Source: Helicobacter cetorum (GTDB taxonomy: Bacteria > Campylobacterota > Campylobacteria > Campylobacterales > UBA6016). From it: DNA of 42,432 nt. The stretch spans positions 1 to 42,432 of the forward strand of contig DZAX01000018.1 of NCBI GenBank assembly GCA_022729705.1, given 5' to 3'. A program made the translations under genes and the position numbers. Under the pieces are notes generated by a model. The model did not search any database, was not told the DNA's origin, and saw only the letters and a list, made by a program, of their open reading frames with translations. This document shows, piece after piece, positions 1-9,074 of this stretch (within the stretch, counting starts at the first letter, position 1; each line of letters begins with the position of its first letter).

Positions 1-32
1 GTTTTATGCTATTGCTTTGAATGGAATGGTAC

Positions 33-51
33 AACGTGGTGAAACTTGACA
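33..51 (+). repeat. 19-bp dispersed repeat near the left edge
   Basis: This 19-base stretch matches positions 34711-34729 at 18 of 19 bases (core aacgtggtgaaact). Both copies lie outside genes. It could be the end of a lost insertion sequence, but there is no transposase next to either copy. The rest of positions 1-103 shows no gene. Confidence 0.4.
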
Positions 52-103
52 GCTATCCACAATAGGAGAGAGTTGGTGAAAAAATCCGCTCATCGTCAAC
101 TAC

Positions 104-562
104 TCAAATCTCCCAAAAAAACCATACCCACTCGCTTGTCAGATGCAGATATACGTCCGCTTTTATGATGGCTCTTTCGCGCTGAAATAGTGAAACGCTT
201 TTAAACTCTTTGTCCGGATACGCGTCTTGCAACTTTTTTAGGACGGCTTGAAGCGTTTCGCCTGTGTCCACTATCTCATCCACCACAAGAGCTTTTTTGA
301 TAAAACTAAGGTTTGGCGCCTCTTCTATGGCGGGCGTTCCTATCTTGATTTGTCCCTCATATGAGACGGCGTTTATGGAGTATATTTTGCGAATATCCAG
401 ATTTAGCGCCAAAAAATGCGCCATAGTAGCCCCGCCTCTAGCCACAAAAACTATAGCGTCCGCCTCAAAATCAGTCAGCTTTTGCGAGAGCTCTTTTATG
501 TCTCGTTCAAACTCTTCAAACTCATACTTTCTCAAAAACAGCCCCTTTTTAGTAAAATTCAT
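104..562 (-). CDS. Purine-type phosphoribosyltransferase
   Basis: This is a 152-aa type I phosphoribosyltransferase, which transfers a ribose-phosphate from PRPP to a nucleobase. The PRPP-binding motif VVDEIVDTGET, with the paired acidic residues before TGET, lies near residue 95. An upstream ARGG loop (residues 42-45) fits binding of pyrophosphate. The length suits the xanthine/hypoxanthine/guanine salvage group, but the base cannot be chosen from sequence alone. I start it at the ATG at 562; a TTG five codons upstream is possible. No Shine-Dalgarno is visible. The start lies only 2 bases from the GTG of the divergent transporter remnant, so each leader lies inside the other gene. Confidence 0.8.
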   Translation of the reverse strand: MNFTKKGLFLRKYEFEEFERDIKELSQKLTDFEADAIVFVARGGATMAHFLALNLDIRKIYSINAVSYEGQIKIGTPAIEEAPNLSFIKKALVVDEIVDTGETLQAVLKKLQDAYPDKEFKSVSLFQRERAIIKADVYLHLTSEWVWFFWEI

Positions 563-564
563 TT

Positions 565-1047
565 GTGATAATAACAAAAGAACAAAAAGCGATACTTTTT
601 ATGCTTACAGCCTCGCTCCTTTTCTCAGGAGTGGCGATGTTTGCAAAGCTAGTCGCTAGACTTGGAGCCGCGGAAATAACGTTTTTTAGAAATGCGGTCG
701 GTATTGTGATACTACTGTTTATTTTTAAATTTTCCCTACCGAAAAAATTTGACGCCTCAAAGCTTCATCTACTCCTCTTTAGAGGATTTATCGGTACGGT
801 CGCGCTTGTGGCGTTTTTTTATAATGTAAGTATGGTGAGTTTGGCGGACGCTGTTACGCTCTCAAAAACAGAGCCGCTTTTTAGCGCTATTTTGGGGTTT
901 GCCATATTTTCCGAAAAGCTAGACAAAGCCAAAATCGCCGCCCTCGTCATCGGCTTTTTGGGTGTATTTGTCATTGGTTTTGACACGCAAGAGCCGTCCG
1001 CTGAGGACCTAATTTTTGGCTTTGCTAAAAATTTGAGAATTAATTAA
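565..1047 (+). pseudogene. EamA-type drug/metabolite transporter, truncated
   Basis: The 160 codons encode about the first half of a DMT-superfamily permease, with hydrophobic helices such as LTASLLFSGVAMFAKL and FFRNAVGIVILLFIF. Full EamA proteins have two repeats in about 290-300 aa, so the second repeat is missing. From codon 142 (base 990) the reading frame runs into a 55-bp repeat that recurs at 11376-11430. The last residues (EPSAEDLIFGF and onward) are therefore repeat-derived and the stop comes just after the repeat. The start is a GTG without a clear ribosome-binding site; an ATG at 601 is an alternative. It is probably non-functional as a transporter. Confidence 0.7.
990..1044 (+). 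repeat. 55-bp hairpin repeat, copy 1
   Basis: It matches 11376-11430 over 55 bases at 48 positions. Its centre can fold around GGCTTTGC, and several differences between the copies fall on paired stem positions. It forms the 3' end of the truncated EamA gene and precedes mtaB by 15 bases. Confidence 0.65.
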
Positions 1048-1059
1048 AAATGATTAAAT

Positions 1060-2292
1060 ATGAAAAAAATTTATTTTAAAACATTTGGGTGTCGCACAAA
1101 TATGTTTGACACACAGGTGATGATAGAGCACATCGGAGAGTGTCAAAGCGTGCAAAACGAAGACGAGGCGGATATAGTCGTAGTCAACTCATGCACGGTG
1201 ACAAACGGCGCCGATGTGGGCGTAAGGCAGTATGTCGCAAGGCTAAAAAGCAAAAACAAAAACGTCAAAGTGCTTTTCACGGGATGCGGCGTAGAGACCG
1301 AGGGGAAAAAGCTTTTTGATGCGGGTAAGGTTGATTTGGTATTTGGACACTCTCTAAAAGGCGATGTAGCCTCTTTTGCCGTTGAGCCGCAAAGACTCTT
1401 TGTGCTTGGCGACAAAAACAGTGTAGAGAGCGGTGTAATTACAAATTTTGAGGGTAAAACTAAAGCGTTTATCAAAATCCAAGAGGGGTGTGATTTTTCG
1501 TGTAGCTACTGCATTATCCCATCGGTAAGAGGGCTTAGCAGAAGCGTGCCTATTCGCACCGTTTTGCGCCAGATTGAGGTGTTGGCGGATGCGGGGTTTA
1601 GCGAGTTTATTCTTACCGGCACAAATGTGGGAAGTTATAGAGACGGCGACGCAACACTAGAAAAACTCATAAAGAGCATAATCTCTCTTGGAGTCGCCAA
1701 AAGAGTGAGGCTTGGAAGCGTGGAGCCTTCTCAAATTACGGAGGAGTTTTTGGATGTTGTCTCAGACGCCATCTTTGCTAAACATCTGCATGTGGCGATT
1801 CAACACTCCTCAAATAGGATGCTCTCGAAGATGAATAGAGTAAATAGATTTGAAGATGATTTGGCTCTTTTTCTTAAGCTCTCAAAGCTTGGGTTTGCGA
1901 TAGGTACGGACTATATTGTGGGCTATCCGGGGGAGAACGAGGAGATATGGGCGGAGGCGGTGAGAAATCTTGAAGCGATGCCGCTAACCCATATACACCC
2001 GTTTGTCTACTCAAAAAGAGACGGCACGGAGGCGGCAAAGCTAAAAGCGGACACAAACGGAACCGTCGCAAAAGAGAGGCTTCATCTATTAAATGAGATA
2101 GTAAAACAAAAAAATTACGATTTTAGAAAAAATCTCAAAACGCCGCTTATGGTTCATGTCGAAGACTCAAAGCAAAGCGGGTTTGATCAGTATTTCAACA
2201 AAGTATCGTTTGATGCGCCGCAAAATGAGGAGTGGGTAAATGTGGATAAATTTGGAATAGAAAAAGAAAGGACTATAGCGAGGTCGGAGTAG
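1060..2292 (+). CDS. mtaB: tRNA t6A37 methylthiotransferase MtaB
   Basis: This 410-aa radical-SAM methylthiotransferase converts t6A at position 37 of ANN-decoding tRNAs to ms2t6A. The N-terminal UPF0004 domain carries its cluster cysteines at C11 (FGCRTN), C45 (NSCTV) and C76 (TGCGV). The radical-SAM CxxxCxxC is at C144, C148 and C151 (EGCDFSCSYC). The overall pattern, including RTNMFDTQ near the start and ILTGTNVGSY in the middle, fits the MtaB branch better than MiaB or RimO. The final TRAM-like domain is short. It is followed directly, with no gap, by a small Cys-rich gene and mltA, so it probably heads that transcript. The start has no obvious Shine-Dalgarno. Confidence 0.85.
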   Translation: MKKIYFKTFGCRTNMFDTQVMIEHIGECQSVQNEDEADIVVVNSCTVTNGADVGVRQYVARLKSKNKNVKVLFTGCGVETEGKKLFDAGKVDLVFGHSLKGDVASFAVEPQRLFVLGDKNSVESGVITNFEGKTKAFIKIQEGCDFSCSYCIIPSVRGLSRSVPIRTVLRQIEVLADAGFSEFILTGTNVGSYRDGDATLEKLIKSIISLGVAKRVRLGSVEPSQITEEFLDVVSDAIFAKHLHVAIQHSSNRMLSKMNRVNRFEDDLALFLKLSKLGFAIGTDYIVGYPGENEEIWAEAVRNLEAMPLTHIHPFVYSKRDGTEAAKLKADTNGTVAKERLHLLNEIVKQKNYDFRKNLKTPLMVHVEDSKQSGFDQYFNKVSFDAPQNEEWVNVDKFGIEKERTIARSE

Positions 2293-2466
2293 ATGCAGAA
2301 GATTAATTGTATTAAGTGTAAACACTTTTTTGTGACATACGAGCCGAGGCGACCCTATGGTTGCAGGGCGTATGGGTTTAAGGGTGCCAAAATGCCAAGC
2401 GTGATAGTCTATCAAAGCAGCGGTATGGAGTGCGAATCATTTGAATTAAAGGTTATAAAAAAATGA
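2293..2466 (+). CDS. Small Cys-rich zinc-ribbon-like protein
   Basis: This 57-aa gene begins at the base after the mtaB stop and overlaps the mltA start by 4 bases (ATGA). Such tight coupling supports it as real. The protein has a CxxC at C6/C9 and two more cysteines at C24 and C47, around PYGC and SSGMEC, as in a compact metal-binding fold. I recall similar short proteins in Campylobacterota that are sometimes mislabelled uracil-DNA glycosylase. It is far too short for that activity and no function is assigned. Confidence 0.7.
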   Translation: MQKINCIKCKHFFVTYEPRRPYGCRAYGFKGAKMPSVIVYQSSGMECESFELKVIKK

Positions 2467-3719
2467 AAATATGGATTTTTGCCGTCTTGTCGGTTTTGCT
2501 TGTCGGTTGTTCTGTAAAAGAGTCGCCAAAAGAGCCAAAAAAAGAGCCGCATTCTATAGTCTCACCTACGACAAAGCCGACTGTGGATGAAAAGCCAAAG
2601 GAAAAACCAAAGACGCCGCCGTTGGTAAAATCCACTACAAAACCATCTCTGGTGGCTTCAGTCAAGCCAAGCCGCGAGTTTTATAAAGCTTTAGGACTCT
2701 CTATCGGCTATTATGAAGCTCTCAACGGCTCAAATAAGAGCTTTAATTTTTATGACAAGAACTATAGTGCAAAAGAGATGGCGGACTCCTTGAAGCTATT
2801 TGAGAAGATTTCAAAGCTTTCCAAGAGTGAGTTTTTGGAGGCTTTGGATAAAAACTTTGATCTGTACGAGAGCAAAAATACGTCCGATTCGGCTCTGTTT
2901 ACAGGTTATTACGCCCCGATGCTTAAAGGTTCTTTTACAAAAACAGACAAATTTAATGCTCCATTGTATCCGCTTCCAAGAGATATAATAGAAGTAGAAC
3001 TCAAAAAATTCCCAACCGCAAACTCTGTAAGGAGCATATCGGGTAAGCTAAACGGTAAAACGCTGGAGCCTTATTACACAAGGGCGCAAATAGAAAAAGG
3101 CGCACTAAAAGAGAGACCACTTTTGTATCTAAACAATAAAGTTGACGCGTTTTTGCTTGAAGTGCAAGGCTCTGGCATTATAGAGATTGACGGCAAAAAA
3201 CACTATGTGGGATACGCTGGGAAAAATGGACGCCCATATACGTCTATCGGCAAAGTAATTAACGACGAAAAGCTGATAGACTCTGATAAACTCAATATGC
3301 AGACGATAAAAGAGTTTTTGGACGCAGATGAGGCGATGAGAGATTATATTCTCAACAAAAATGAGAGCTATGTGTTTTTTAAACTAAACAAGCAGGCTGG
3401 CGTATTTGGCAATATCAGCCTACCGCTAACCGCAAAAGAGAGCGTCGCCATGGATAGCGAGCTAATGCCAAGGGGTGCGTTAGCGTACATAAAGACGGTT
3501 ATTCCAAAAAAAGTCAACGGACTTGAAGTGGTCTCAAGGAGCGAAAGAGAGCCATTTGAGAAGTTTGTCATGGTGCAAGACACAGGCGGAGCCATCAGAG
3601 GCGGCGGCAGGGTCGATATATATTTTGGTGAGGGAGAAGAGGGGCTTTTTTATGCCGGACAGACTGCGTCAAAAGGCGAGGTGTATTTGCTTGTAGCTAA
3701 AAAGGAGAGTCTTAAGTAA
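2463..3719 (+). CDS. mltA: Membrane-bound lytic murein transglycosylase MltA
   Basis: This 418-aa lipoprotein cleaves peptidoglycan glycan strands, leaving 1,6-anhydro-muramyl ends. A signal peptide ends in the lipobox LLVGC with lipidated C16. A Pro/Lys/Thr-rich linker follows to about residue 65. The MltA domain covers roughly residues 130-300 (TGYYAPML, LLEVQGSG). The C-terminal 3D domain holds VQDTGGAIRGGGRVDIYFG with the catalytic aspartate of this family. It overlaps the preceding Cys-rich gene by 4 bases and its stop directly precedes the next lipoprotein ATG, so these genes are cotranscribed. The Lys/Pro linker probably lets the enzyme reach the wall from the outer membrane. Confidence 0.9.
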   Translation: MKIWIFAVLSVLLVGCSVKESPKEPKKEPHSIVSPTTKPTVDEKPKEKPKTPPLVKSTTKPSLVASVKPSREFYKALGLSIGYYEALNGSNKSFNFYDKNYSAKEMADSLKLFEKISKLSKSEFLEALDKNFDLYESKNTSDSALFTGYYAPMLKGSFTKTDKFNAPLYPLPRDIIEVELKKFPTANSVRSISGKLNGKTLEPYYTRAQIEKGALKERPLLYLNNKVDAFLLEVQGSGIIEIDGKKHYVGYAGKNGRPYTSIGKVINDEKLIDSDKLNMQTIKEFLDADEAMRDYILNKNESYVFFKLNKQAGVFGNISLPLTAKESVAMDSELMPRGALAYIKTVIPKKVNGLEVVSRSEREPFEKFVMVQDTGGAIRGGGRVDIYFGEGEEGLFYAGQTASKGEVYLLVAKKESLK

Positions 3720-4472
3720 ATGAAAAAAGTAGTTATTTATATTATTATGGCTTTTGTTTTTGTGGGGTGCGCGACGCAAGAACCGCCAAGAAACTGTTAT
3801 GATAGAACAAAACTTGAGCAAAAAGAGTTTATGGCGCTCAAAAATACAAAAGCCGCTTTGGCGATTTTTAGGAGCGAATATGCTGAAGTGTCGGCTTATA
3901 TCGGCTTTTTAAACGCCTTTGTGGCTGATTATACAAAATATATTAGCGCCGCCTCCAGTGCGTCGGCGGTTATCAACTATATGCCTATTCCGTATGCGGG
4001 ACAAATCTCTTCGGCGGCGAATTTTGGCGCAAAAATGACCGCTTTGGCTGGATCTGCATCAAGGTCGGCGGCTACGCTAAACGCCTCTATTAAAGAGTTT
4101 GAATCAAGATTAGCGCAATACGAATCCTCCGGCGACTCGCAAAAGCTCGCCTCCGCTCACATTTATGCTAACGGTGTATTGCAAAACGATATTCAAAAAG
4201 CAAGTGAGGATTTATCAAAACTAAAAGAGGGCGCCTCTGTACTTTTGTCGGTATCCAAATACTACTCTGAGGCGGGCGAAACATTTTCAAAAGCTACTTC
4301 TATGTTTAAAAACGGCGATAGCACCGACAAAAGAGCGCAAAACGACAAAGCTTTGAAGACAAAAAACGATAGTTTTGATAGGCGACTAGTCAGAACCCTG
4401 AATAGTTTTGAGAGCGTAAAAGACGGCGTAAGACATGCGGACGCAATCGAAAAACTGAAAAAAGAGATTTAA
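3720..4472 (+). CDS. Putative lipoprotein, helical
   Basis: The 250-aa product starts with a short signal peptide and a lipobox (VFVGC, C17). The mature part is Ala/Ser-rich, mostly helical and soluble in character, with a Gly/Ala-rich stretch around residues 80-115. I recognise no domain or catalytic motif. It begins on the base after the mltA stop and ends 1 base before the phosphatase gene, so it belongs to the same operon. A role in the envelope next to MltA is an inference from context only. Confidence 0.75.
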   Translation: MKKVVIYIIMAFVFVGCATQEPPRNCYDRTKLEQKEFMALKNTKAALAIFRSEYAEVSAYIGFLNAFVADYTKYISAASSASAVINYMPIPYAGQISSAANFGAKMTALAGSASRSAATLNASIKEFESRLAQYESSGDSQKLASAHIYANGVLQNDIQKASEDLSKLKEGASVLLSVSKYYSEAGETFSKATSMFKNGDSTDKRAQNDKALKTKNDSFDRRLVRTLNSFESVKDGVRHADAIEKLKKEI

Positions 4473-4473
4473 A

Positions 4474-5238
4474 ATGAAAGAGTTAAAAAATATAGTAAGA
4501 AAAAGCGGTGAACTCTTCAAAAAAGGGTTTTATGAAAACAAGCAGATAACATACAAAGGCGCCGTAGATCTTTTGACCGAATATGACGTGGCTATCGAAA
4601 AGGAGCTAACGGCGGCTTTTGCGGGATATGGTTACGAAATAGTCGGCGAAGAGAGTTGGGGCGGCGGTGAGATACCCAAAAACGCCATTATCATAGACCC
4701 GATAGACGGCACGACAAACTTTGTCCATCAGATACCTTTTTGCGCTATATCGGTCGGTATTTGGGAGGATGGAGAGCCAAAATACGCGGCGGTTTACAAT
4801 CCGATATTAGAAGAGTTTTTTTACGCCGAAAAAGGCGGCGGAGCATACCTAAACGACGCACAAATCTTTGTCTCAAAAGAAACCGAGCTTCAAAAATCGC
4901 TTATAGCTACGGGGTTTCCGTATACAAAAGTGGAGGCGGGCGAGGATTTTCTTTGGGTGATGTCAAAAATGGGAGTGATACTTCCGCGCACAAGAGACGT
5001 GCGTAGGCTAGGTGCGGCTTCGGTTGACCTTTGCTATACCGCCAAGGGCGTGTTTGACGCTTTTTATGAGATAAATCTAAAACCTTGGGATACGGCGGCG
5101 GGAGCCTTGATGGTCACAGAAGCGGGCGGCAAAATCTCAAATGAAAAAGGTGGGGCTTTTGAGCTAACATCAAAAGGCGTGGTTGCGAGTGGGGCGGCTA
5201 TACATGATAAATTTTTACATTTACTAAATGAAGCTTGA
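4474..5238 (+). CDS. Inositol-monophosphatase-family phosphatase
   Basis: This 254-aa Mg-dependent sugar/inositol phosphatase shows both family signatures. They are DPIDGTTNF near residues 75-83, with metal-binding acidic residues, and WDTAAGALMVTEAGG near residues 205-219. The substrate may be myo-inositol-1-phosphate, a sugar phosphate or PAP; the sequence does not decide. The start is 1 base after the lipoprotein gene and the 3' end overlaps the next gene by 11 bases, which suggests translational coupling. Confidence 0.85.
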   Translation: MKELKNIVRKSGELFKKGFYENKQITYKGAVDLLTEYDVAIEKELTAAFAGYGYEIVGEESWGGGEIPKNAIIIDPIDGTTNFVHQIPFCAISVGIWEDGEPKYAAVYNPILEEFFYAEKGGGAYLNDAQIFVSKETELQKSLIATGFPYTKVEAGEDFLWVMSKMGVILPRTRDVRRLGAASVDLCYTAKGVFDAFYEINLKPWDTAAGALMVTEAGGKISNEKGGAFELTSKGVVASGAAIHDKFLHLLNEA

Positions 5239-6106
5239 TAATTCACCTGTTACCGAACTATTTTTTATAGGCAAAAACTGGTTTGTCAAGCGAGACGACC
5301 TTTTGGATGAAGCGCTTAACGGCAATAAGGCAAGAAAGTTATATAAGTTTGCAAAAGAGGGTTTTGGCGGCGCAAAAAGCGTGATTAGCTACGGCGGCGC
5401 ACAGAGCAACGCCATGTACTCCATATCCGCTTTGGCAAGGGCGCAAGGCGTAGAGTTTGTCTATTACACCAAAAAACTCCCCTCGCTTCTTGCAAACTCC
5501 CCCTCCGGCAATCTCAAAGCGGCTCTTGCAAACGGTATGCGCTTAGTAGAGATAGAATACGCCGACTTTGACGCTACAGTAGACGCTCTTCTTTTATCTT
5601 CCGCACAAGAGTCGTTTGTGATAAGGCAGGGCGGGGCGGACGAATATGCGAGAGAGGGGCTAAAGCTACTCGCAGAAGAGTTAAACGAATTTGCAAAAAT
5701 AAATAAACTAAAAAATCCAATAGCCATCACAAGCTCCGGCACGGGTGCGGCAGCTGGGTATCTATCGGATTATCTCGATTTTGAGTGTCTAACCACACCC
5801 TCCATCTCCAACGCCGAATTTTTAGAAAAAGAGTTTGCGAGGCTTGGCGTACAAAAAAAGCCGACAATCCTAGAGACAAAAGACAAAATAGCATTTGCCG
5901 CACCTCATCCAAAACTGCTTAGCGTATACAAAAAGCTTTTGACGGCGGGAGTCGAATTTGACCTTATCTATGACGCCAAATGCTGGCTCACCGTCTGCGA
6001 AAATATAGAGTATTTCGACAAAAGAGACGCTATTTTTGTACACTCAGGCGGAGTTCTTGGTAATAAAACACAACTTGCTAGGTATGCGCATAAGGGGATT
6101 TTTTAG
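5228..6106 (+). CDS. PLP-dependent D-cysteine desulfhydrase / ACC deaminase family enzyme
   Basis: This 292-aa fold-type II PLP enzyme belongs to the family of D-cysteine desulfhydrase and 1-aminocyclopropane-1-carboxylate deaminase. The internal aldimine lysine is probably K34 in GNKARK. The substrate-carboxylate and PLP loop is YGGAQSNAM (about residues 55-63), and SSGTGAAAGY is the phosphate-binding loop. The family is usually about 330 aa, so this member is slightly short. It overlaps the upstream phosphatase by 11 bases and ends the operon that begins at mtaB. Which amino acid it acts on cannot be told from sequence. Confidence 0.75.
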   Translation: MKLDNSPVTELFFIGKNWFVKRDDLLDEALNGNKARKLYKFAKEGFGGAKSVISYGGAQSNAMYSISALARAQGVEFVYYTKKLPSLLANSPSGNLKAALANGMRLVEIEYADFDATVDALLLSSAQESFVIRQGGADEYAREGLKLLAEELNEFAKINKLKNPIAITSSGTGAAAGYLSDYLDFECLTTPSISNAEFLEKEFARLGVQKKPTILETKDKIAFAAPHPKLLSVYKKLLTAGVEFDLIYDAKCWLTVCENIEYFDKRDAIFVHSGGVLGNKTQLARYAHKGIF

Positions 6107-6298
6107 CCGCTTTTTTTGAGTCACAAGATGTATCTACAACTTCAACTATCAATCTCTTTTAAAAAGGAGTTAACCTCAAAAGACGTTTGTCTACGCAAAA
6201 AATGGCAAAAGAACTTTCACTCTGACGAAATACTATTTTTACACTTTAAATTGTAAGGATATTTTAGTGTAAAAGCTCTTTGAGGGTCTGTGGTTGCA

Positions 6299-6341
6299 GG
6301 GGTTTGCTGGGGGTTTGCTGGGGGTTTGGTTGTGTGGTGGG
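6299..6341 (+). repeat. G-rich 11-bp tandem repeat, possible G-quadruplex
   Basis: Three copies of an 11-bp unit (ggggtttgctg-like) put G-runs at 6299-6302, 6309-6313 and 6320-6324, with a fourth at 6339-6341. Four G-runs with short loops could fold into a quadruplex on the plus strand. It lies in the 465-base gap before argH. The rest of that gap holds a three-hairpin repeat and no convincing gene. Confidence 0.45.
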
Positions 6342-6404
6342 ATCCTCTTGCTTGGAGATGGTAGAATAACTTTTTATTATTCAACAGGTCGCACACCCAT
6401 TTCA

Positions 6405-6534
6405 CTCTCCCGTGAATGCGGGTAGCTAGAGCCACCCATCGCCTCTCGGTGATGGGATTCAGCGGGGGGATGCAAGGGGCATTCATGTCCTTTGTTGTTA
6501 ATACGGGCTTTACCCACATTAACGTATAACATCA
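6405..6534 (+). repeat. Three-hairpin palindromic repeat, copy A
   Basis: It begins with the CCCGTGAATGCGGG hairpin and ends with the AATACGGGCTTTACCC hairpin followed by taacatca. Between them an extra hairpin (cccatc...gatggg, 6435-6456) is inserted compared with copies B, D and F. The terminal stem is imperfect here. It lies directly upstream of argH. Confidence 0.7.
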
Positions 6535-6547
6535 GTGTTGCTATAAT
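6519..6547 (+). promoter_or_regulatory. Candidate argH promoter, partly inside repeat A
   Basis: TATAAT at 6542-6547 is 17 bases from a weak -35-like TTAACG at 6519-6524. The -35 candidate belongs to the conserved end of repeat copy A. The argH ATG follows 24 bases after the -10 box. Confidence 0.4.
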
Positions 6548-6571
6548 AAAGGAAAAAACCAAAGGTCTATT

Positions 6572-7948
6572 ATGAAACAAAAGATGTGGGATGGAAGATT
6601 TGAAGAGGGGAGCAGCGAGCTATTAGAGGAGTTTAACGCCTCTATATTTTTTGATAAAAAGCTTTATAAAGAAGATATAAAAGGCTCTCTAGCGCACGCA
6701 AAAATGCTTTGCTCTATCGGTATACTCGACAAAACAGAGCTTGGCGATATAGAAAGAGGGCTTCATCAAGTACTTGGCGAAATAGAGAGCGGCGCGTTTA
6801 TCTTTAGCGTAAAACAAGAAGATATACACATGGCGGTTGAGAGTAGACTTACAGAGCTTATCGGCGAGGCGGGCAAAAAGCTGCATACGGCTAGAAGCAG
6901 AAACGACCAAGTGGCGACTGATTTTAGACTTTATTGTCAAAACCAAAATAAAAACATCGGACGCCTCATAAAGACGCTTATAGAGACGCTGACAAACATC
7001 GCAAAAGAGCACACGCAAACGCTAATTCCGGGTATGACGCACCTTCAGCACGCGCAACCCGTTAGTTTTGCTTTTCAACTGCTAGCTTATTGCGCTATGT
7101 TTAAGCGCGATTACGAGAGATTTGAGAGCAGCTTTGAACGAAACAACTACTGCCCGCTTGGAAGTGCTGCTTTGGCGGGTACGCCGCATGCGATAGATAG
7201 AGAGATGAGTGCAAAAGAGCTTGGGTTTTATGCGCCTACGATAAACGCCATGGATAGCGTATCCGATAGGGATTTTGCGCTTGAAATACTTTTTAATATC
7301 TCCGTACTTTTTACGCATATCTCGCGACTCTCAGAGGAGCTGATACTCTGGAGTAGCTATGAGTTTAAGTGGATTACGATGAGTGATAAATTCTCCACCG
7401 GAAGCTCTATCATGCCGCAAAAGAAAAATCCGGACGTAGCAGAGCTATTAAGAGGCAAAACAGGTAGAGTATACGGCAACTTAATGGGTCTTCTCACGGT
7501 AATGAAAGGGTTGCCGCTGGCGTATAACAAAGATATGCAAGAGGATAAAGAGGGCGTGTTTGACTCCGTAGAGACGGCGACGGCTTCGCTTGTAATACTC
7601 TCAGAGATGCTCAAAACAATGAGGGTAGAAAAAGAAAATATGCTCAAAGCGTGCGAAACAGGACACTTGACGGCGACCGACCTAGCGGATTATCTCGTAA
7701 AAAAAGGTGTTCCTTTTAGAGAGACTCATCATATATCGGGAAGAGCGGTGTCGCTAGCGGAGAAAAAAGGTGCGGATCTTTCAAAGCTGACGCTTGAAGA
7801 GCTAAAAAGTATAGATGAGCGTATAGAAGAAGATGCGTTAGAAGTTATAAAACATATAAACTCTATGAACGCTAGAAATAGCTACGGAGGTGCTTCAAAA
7901 GAGCAGACATTGGAGCAGATAGCGTATTTTGTAGGGTTTTTAAAATAA
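6572..7948 (+). CDS. argH: Argininosuccinate lyase
   Basis: ArgH splits argininosuccinate into arginine and fumarate in the last step of arginine synthesis. The 458-aa length is normal for the family. The N-terminus [20 protein letters not shown] is typical. The superfamily signature [12 protein letters not shown] near residue 277 carries the catalytic serine loop, and [15 protein letters not shown] and [12 protein letters not shown] are the other conserved blocks. The gene stands alone and converges on psd across a 148-base gap with a hairpin. Confidence 0.95.
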   Translation: MKQKMWDGRFEEGSSELLEEFNASIFFDKKLYKEDIKGSLAHAKMLCSIGILDKTELGDIERGLHQVLGEIESGAFIFSVKQEDIHMAVESRLTELIGEAGKKLHTARSRNDQVATDFRLYCQNQNKNIGRLIKTLIETLTNIAKEHTQTLIPGMTHLQHAQPVSFAFQLLAYCAMFKRDYERFESSFERNNYCPLGSAALAGTPHAIDREMSAKELGFYAPTINAMDSVSDRDFALEILFNISVLFTHISRLSEELILWSSYEFKWITMSDKFSTGSSIMPQKKNPDVAELLRGKTGRVYGNLMGLLTVMKGLPLAYNKDMQEDKEGVFDSVETATASLVILSEMLKTMRVEKENMLKACETGHLTATDLADYLVKKGVPFRETHHISGRAVSLAEKKGADLSKLTLEELKSIDERIEEDALEVIKHINSMNARNSYGGASKEQTLEQIAYFVGFLK

Positions 7949-8072
7949 AAAAGCTTCTATTGAGATAATATACTGAACTTTCGCACCTAATTTATTGCTA
8001 TCTTATTCGACAACAAGGGTATTTAAAGGTATTTGCCATACCTCTTGACAGATGTTTTTCTGTTTTTTAAAG

Positions 8073-8087
8073 CCCCTATTTTAGGGG
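8073..8087. terminator. Hairpin between convergent argH and psd
   Basis: CCCCTA and TAGGGG pair around a TTT loop. On the plus strand it follows a T-rich run and precedes only a short A-rich tail, so it may serve either or both convergent genes. Confidence 0.45.
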
Positions 8088-8096
8088 ACTAAACAA

Positions 8097-8903
8097 CTAA
8101 CTATCTATGCCAAATAGCTTCTCTCCAAACTTAACCTTCTCTCCGTCTTGCCTTAAAGACCTCACACACTCCGCCCCAAACAGCATAGCGATAGAGGAAC
8201 CCATCTCAAATCTGCCTATTTCTTCACCTTTTTTTAGACGCAACTCTTTATAAATATATTCGGAAATAAACGTTTTGTCGGCGTTTGTTTTAACCCGTTC
8301 GTCAAAATTTATCACTATTCTGCCGACATTCAAAGCCCCGACAAACACCATATAAAAGACGCCAAAAGACGCCTCAAGGGCAAGTATAACACGCTCATTT
8401 TTGGCAAAAAGCGCATCTATATTGTTTAGCGCACGGTCATTTACCGGATATAAAGCCCCAGGTATATGTAGAGCGTACAAAACTTTAGCGTCGCATGGAG
8501 CGTGGAATCTATGGTAATCTCTTGGGGACAAGTATAGGTTTGCAAAAACTCCGCCCTCTAAGTCGGCGGCTTTTTCATCGGAGTTTAAAAGCTCGCTTAT
8601 GGAGTAGCTTTTACCTTTTATTTGAAGTACTTGACCGTTTTGAACAACCCCTGTATTTGTGACTCTACAGTCAGCGGGCGAAACAAGCGTTTTTTCGTCT
8701 CCTTGCAACTCTCGCGGCTTTATGAGGACTCTTGTAAAAAGCTTATTTAAAGAAGCGTAGCTCTCTATTGGCGCATGTTCAGCCAGTGAAATATCGAATA
8801 TGCGAATATATGTTTTGTTGATAAAGTTTTGAATAGAAGGCGAAAACTCTTTGTCCGCTATAGCACCAAATTGCTCTGAGATAAGTTTTGAAAGCATTTG
8901 CAA
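8097..8903 (-). CDS. psd: Phosphatidylserine decarboxylase
   Basis: This 268-aa proenzyme makes phosphatidylethanolamine from phosphatidylserine at the inner membrane. The C-terminal FEMGSS motif near residue 230 is the self-cleavage site: the serine becomes the pyruvoyl cofactor of the small alpha chain. SPADCRV and RDYHRFHAPCD provide the conserved Asp and His blocks. It is the only complete Psd in the window, because the pssA-linked paralogue at 22928-23605 lacks the Gly-Ser site. The pssA gene lies about 13 kb away. Confidence 0.9.
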   Translation of the reverse strand: MQMLSKLISEQFGAIADKEFSPSIQNFINKTYIRIFDISLAEHAPIESYASLNKLFTRVLIKPRELQGDEKTLVSPADCRVTNTGVVQNGQVLQIKGKSYSISELLNSDEKAADLEGGVFANLYLSPRDYHRFHAPCDAKVLYALHIPGALYPVNDRALNNIDALFAKNERVILALEASFGVFYMVFVGALNVGRIVINFDERVKTNADKTFISEYIYKELRLKKGEEIGRFEMGSSIAMLFGAECVRSLRQDGEKVKFGEKLFGIDS

Positions 8904-9074
8904 GCCCTAAAATTAAAAATTAAACTCAAATCCTACCCGTTAAGGGCTAAAATTTCACAAAGTCATTTACTTAATTCTTTTGTAATAAATCGCATCGTCA
9001 TTGTTTTGAAATTTTTATCTCGTATCATTCTGTCCAAAAGCTTAACATCCAAAACTACAGGTGGCGCCTTTAAA

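Noticed and set aside
6128-6256. Open frame of 42 codons in the gap before argH
   Set aside because: No clear ribosome-binding site at proper distance, no family pattern, biased composition.
8898-9074. Upstream extension of the siaA-like gene
   Set aside because: It would overlap divergent psd and adds 59 residues without family likeness; the ATG at 9075 is preferred.
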